From Pseudomonadota bacterium (lineage in GTDB: Bacteria; Pseudomonadota; Gammaproteobacteria; Burkholderiales; Burkholderiaceae_E): DNA of 56,463 nucleotides. The notes under the pieces are model-generated. The model saw only the letters and a list, made by a program, of their open reading frames with translations. It made no database searches and was not told the DNA's origin. The DNA lies in contig JAKPAM010000284.1 in the NCBI GenBank assembly GCA_029779435.1, positions 1 through 56,463 of the forward strand. Direction: 5' to 3'. A program made the position numbers and the translations under genes. Every line of letters begins with the position of its first letter. Positions within the stretch are counted from its first letter, which is position 1. Below are positions 54,039-56,463 of the stretch, piece after piece.

Positions 54039-55247
54039 ATGGCAGCCCACCCCCCTTTCGATGAGCCCGTCGATCCCGTCGCCGCCGCGCCGGCGGGTGC
54101 GGTCGTGGGCACCGTGCGCGCGCAGCCGCTGGTCGTCTCCCGGGCCGGTGGCCGCGACCTGCGGCTGGACTTCTTTCGCGGCATGGCGTTGTGGCTGATC
54201 TTCATCGACCACGTGCCGTCGAGCCGGGTCGCGGATTGGACGCTGCGCAACTTCGGCTTCAGCGACGCGACCGAGATCTTCGTGTTCATCGCCGGGTATT
54301 CGTCATACCTCGTCTATTCGCGGTTGCTGAGCAAGTCGGGGTTCGGCTTCATGTCCGCGACAGTGCTGCGCCGCTGTTGGCAGCTCTACATCGCCCACGT
54401 CGTGCTATGCGTGTGCTTCGTCGCGCAGATCGCCTATGTCGCCGGGCATTTCGACAATCCGATGTACATCGAGGAGTTGAACGTCGCGCGCGTGATCGAG
54501 CATCCGGACGTCGCGTTGATCGACATCCTGTTGCTGTACCTGCGGCCGGTCAATCTCGATGTGCTGCCGCTCTATGCGGCGTTGATGCTGGTCGCGCCGC
54601 TGGTGATCGCGGGCCTGGCGCGCTGGCCGACGGCCACGTTGGCGGTGTCGGCGGTGCTGTATGCGGGCGCGCAGTGGCAGGGCTGGGCGTGGCCGATCTA
54701 CGCCGATGGGGATCGTTGGTTCTTCAATCCGGTCGGCTGGCAGTTCCTGTACGTGATCGGAGCGTGGTGCGCCGCGGCGGCGCCCGGTTATGCGGCGCTG
54801 GTCCGGCCGAGGCGCTGGGTCGTGGGCCTGGCCATCGGGTATCTGATGTTCGGGTGCTGGGTGGCGCTGAGCTGGCGGTATCCGGTGCTCGAAGCGACCG
54901 TGCCGAACTGGCTCGGCACCGTGCTGTATCCAATCGACAAGACCAACCTCGACGTCCTGCGTCTGTCGCATTTCCTGGCAATCGCTTATCTGGTGCGGTG
55001 GCTGGTGCCGCGCGATGCGGCGTTCATGCGGCATCCCGTCTGGCGGCCGATGGTGCTGTGCGGGCAGAATTCACTGAACGTGTTCTGCCTGGGGATTTAT
55101 CTGTCGTTCGCTGCGCACATCGTGCTCGTGCAGTATGACGATGGCATGCCGGCACAGATCGGGGTGGTGCTGGTCGGGCTGGTCGCGATGACGTTGCTGG
55201 CGTCACTCACCGGCTGGTATCGGAGCCGTGCGCGTGTCCCGGGTTGA
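54039..55247 (+). CDS. OpgC-domain membrane protein (acyltransferase-3-like)
   Basis: Integral inner-membrane protein of 402 residues with about ten helices. The first helix region RDLRLDFFRGMALWLIFIDH and FGFSDATEIFVFIAGYSSYL are hallmarks of OpgC, which succinylates osmoregulated periplasmic glucans from the inner membrane. The conserved His in the first-helix IDH motif is present. ATG 54039 (MAAHPPFDEP) is chosen over ATG 53958 because codons between them show weaker third-position G/C bias. The neighbour gene encodes an SGNH-like protein, a common partner of acyltransferase-3 proteins. Exact substrate unverified as opgG/opgH are not in the window. Confidence 0.85.
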   Translation: MAAHPPFDEPVDPVAAAPAGAVVGTVRAQPLVVSRAGGRDLRLDFFRGMALWLIFIDHVPSSRVADWTLRNFGFSDATEIFVFIAGYSSYLVYSRLLSKSGFGFMSATVLRRCWQLYIAHVVLCVCFVAQIAYVAGHFDNPMYIEELNVARVIEHPDVALIDILLLYLRPVNLDVLPLYAALMLVAPLVIAGLARWPTATLAVSAVLYAGAQWQGWAWPIYADGDRWFFNPVGWQFLYVIGAWCAAAAPGYAALVRPRRWVVGLAIGYLMFGCWVALSWRYPVLEATVPNWLGTVLYPIDKTNLDVLRLSHFLAIAYLVRWLVPRDAAFMRHPVWRPMVLCGQNSLNVFCLGIYLSFAAHIVLVQYDDGMPAQIGVVLVGLVAMTLLASLTGWYRSRARVPG

Positions 55248-55256
55248 TACGCTCGG

Positions 55257-55361
55257 GGTCGGCGCGCCCCGGGTCGGCGTTCCCAGGGCTGACGCGCCCC
55301 GGGCTGACGTGCCCCGGGCTGGCGCGCCGCGGGCTGACGTGCCCCGGGCGAACCTGCCCAG
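55257..55361 (+). repeat. Seven tandem 15-bp repeats
   Basis: Units of type GGCTGACGTGCCCCG are arrayed without gaps: 55257, 55272, 55287, 55302, 55317, 55332 and 55347. Two copies (55302 and 55332) are identical; others differ at 1-6 positions. The array lies in the leader of the SGNH-like gene. If translation began at GTG 55228 it would add xPRA-type pentapeptide repeats. Confidence 0.85.
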
Positions 55362-55422
55362 GATAGTCGCTCATCGGGCCAAGGCGCCCGTGCGGGAGAC
55401 ACGAACAGGAGGTGATGCGGCG

Positions 55423-56331
55423 ATGCAGGGCAGACCGACACCCGGCCGGCCGGGCCGGCTCGAAACCGGTGCCGTCGCCGTGCGGTGCGCGAAGGCCGGC
55501 TTCGGGCCGCCCGGATCGGCAAGCCGGGCGTGGCGCTTTCTCGTGCTCCAGGCCATCGTGATCATGACCATCGCCTGCTGGGTCGCGGGGGTTCGGGCGC
55601 AGCCCGTCGTGCCGGACGCGGGGCGAGGGGATGCATGGCTCGACCAGGCGTGCCCGGTGCCCGATGAACTCCAGTATTCGGAAGCAGAGCTGCCCCGGCT
55701 TGCCGCCCACCTCGATCCGGGGCGGATGGCCGACTCGCCCGTTCCGATCGTCGTCGTCGGCGCGGGCTCCAGCGCCGGGGCCGGGCTCGCCTCGCCGGAC
55801 GACGCGTATCCGGCGCGACTGAAGGACGAGCTGCGGCATCGGTTCCCGGGGCTGTCGTTCGACGTGCGCGTGCTGGCGCGGCGAGGGGACAGGGTGGCCG
55901 ACATGCTGCGCCGGCTGCGGGCCGAAGTCATCCCGCGCAGGCCGGCGCTGGTGGTCTGGCAGATCGGCGCGGCCGACGCGGTCAGCGGCGTCCCGATCAA
56001 TGCGTTCGGCCGGCAGGTCAGCCAGGGCATCGAGCTGCTGCACGGCGCCGGCATCGACCTGGTGCTGCTGGACATGCAATACAACCCGTTCACCGACATG
56101 CTGATCAACGCCCGCGAGTACCGCGGCTACGTCCGCTGGATCGCCAAGCGCGACAAGGTGCCGCTGCTGCGCCGGTACGAGATGATGGAATCCTGGGCGG
56201 AGCAGGAATTGATCGATCTTTCGTCGCGCGATGCCGGCGTCCGCGTCCGGACGGCGCAGACGGTTCACGCGTGCGTGGCGGGGCGGCTCGCGCAGTTGAT
56301 CCGGCGCGTCGTCGACGCCACGCCGCGCTAA
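55423..56331 (+). CDS. SGNH/GDSL hydrolase-like protein, membrane-anchored
   Basis: 302 residues from ATG 55423, which has AGGAGGTGAT, a full anti-16S match, ten bases upstream. An N-terminal signal-anchor (RFLVLQAIVIMTIACWVAGV, about 36-55) places the body in the periplasm. PIVVVGAGSSAGAGLASPDD (block I, Ser), VLARRGDRVADML, VVWQIGAADAV (block III-like Gly/Ala) and LLDMQYNPFTDML suggest an SGNH fold; the C-terminal Asp/His pair of block V is not obvious (TVHACVAGRL). Likely acts on the same glycan as the OpgC-type neighbour, by adding or removing acyl groups. GTG 55228 would add the tandem-repeat peptide. Confidence 0.75.
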   Translation: MQGRPTPGRPGRLETGAVAVRCAKAGFGPPGSASRAWRFLVLQAIVIMTIACWVAGVRAQPVVPDAGRGDAWLDQACPVPDELQYSEAELPRLAAHLDPGRMADSPVPIVVVGAGSSAGAGLASPDDAYPARLKDELRHRFPGLSFDVRVLARRGDRVADMLRRLRAEVIPRRPALVVWQIGAADAVSGVPINAFGRQVSQGIELLHGAGIDLVLLDMQYNPFTDMLINAREYRGYVRWIAKRDKVPLLRRYEMMESWAEQELIDLSSRDAGVRVRTAQTVHACVAGRLAQLIRRVVDATPR

Positions 56332-56463
56332 CAGGTCCGGTCTGTAGAATTCCAATGCCGGACAACCGCCAGCCGGAAATGCCATCGCACCGGTGAGCGT
56401 CCGGTTCTTGGCGTCCGAGTCGTTTCACCCGTCAGGCGGGTTGCTGCAGCAGATCATCAGGAG
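56332..56463. other. Right-end intergenic sequence
   Basis: 132 bp after the SGNH-like gene. TAGAAT (56345-56350) resembles a -10 box and the window ends with ATCAGGAG, probably the ribosome site of a gene that begins just past the edge. Nothing else is seen. Confidence 0.4.

Noticed and set aside
55257-55361. CRISPR array
   Set aside because: Repeats are contiguous 15-bp units without spacers, and no cas gene is present.

Overview
This 56.5 kb window is GC-rich chromosomal DNA from a beta-proteobacterium, most likely order Burkholderiales. The evidence is DUF2863, DUF2917 and DUF2239 genes together, the gloB / SAM-methyltransferase / rnhA / dnaQ neighbourhood, a urt-ure urea super-operon, and GTG or TTG starts beside dense 4-nt gene overlaps. 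Genus is not decidable from sequence alone. Almost all of it is intact housekeeping or nutrient-uptake coding sequence; one short stretch (about 47.5-50.3 kb) is degraded accessory DNA.

Layout. 0-2.6 kb: 5' end of selD (minus), a nitronate monooxygenase-like flavoprotein, and fabI. 2.6-8.4 kb: a complete yejABEF peptide/microcin C-type ABC importer with start/stop overlaps. 8.5-15.1 kb: mltD, gloB, a methyltransferase, cfa, rnhA, dnaQ. 15.2-19.9 kb: S41 peptidase lipoprotein, DUF2863, a MocR-type regulator and a divergent DUF2917 gene. 20.1-31.4 kb: urtABCDE followed directly by ureDABCEFG, a urea importer and nickel urease with accessory proteins in one 11 kb transcription unit; a clear sigma-54 (-24/-12) promoter with an NtrC-like site precedes urtA, pointing to nitrogen control. 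31.5-35.2 kb: CoA-transferase, pgm, transglutaminase-like protein.

35.4-39.9 kb (minus) is the most interesting locus: rhodanese, serine O-acetyltransferase, family 2A encapsulin shell and a cysteine desulfurase with a ~250-residue disordered Pro/Ser/Ala-rich N-terminal extension. This is a sulfur-metabolism nanocompartment operon: the acetyltransferase feeds cysteine synthesis, the desulfurase is the packaged cargo that takes sulfur from cysteine, the shell sequesters it, and the rhodanese probably moves sulfane sulfur in or out. Shell and cargo genes overlap by GTGA.

40.1-47.5 kb: nitroreductase, MFS transporter, a lipoprotein, GST, a small unknown protein, universal stress protein, Zn-alcohol dehydrogenase, DUF2239 (behind a strong promoter overlain by palindromes) and a second rhodanese. 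47.5-50.3 kb: a decayed island ending at the 3' end of a tRNA-Val(CAC) gene, containing an orphan LexA box, a ParE-toxin remnant, an unknown gene whose ribosome site sits in a hairpin, an XRE regulator, a LuxR HTH fragment and a small FecR/DUF4880-like fragment. 50.4-56.4 kb: ABC exporter, gltX, an OpgC-type membrane protein, a 15-bp tandem repeat and an SGNH-hydrolase-like protein. No CRISPR array, rRNA or intact insertion sequence was seen.
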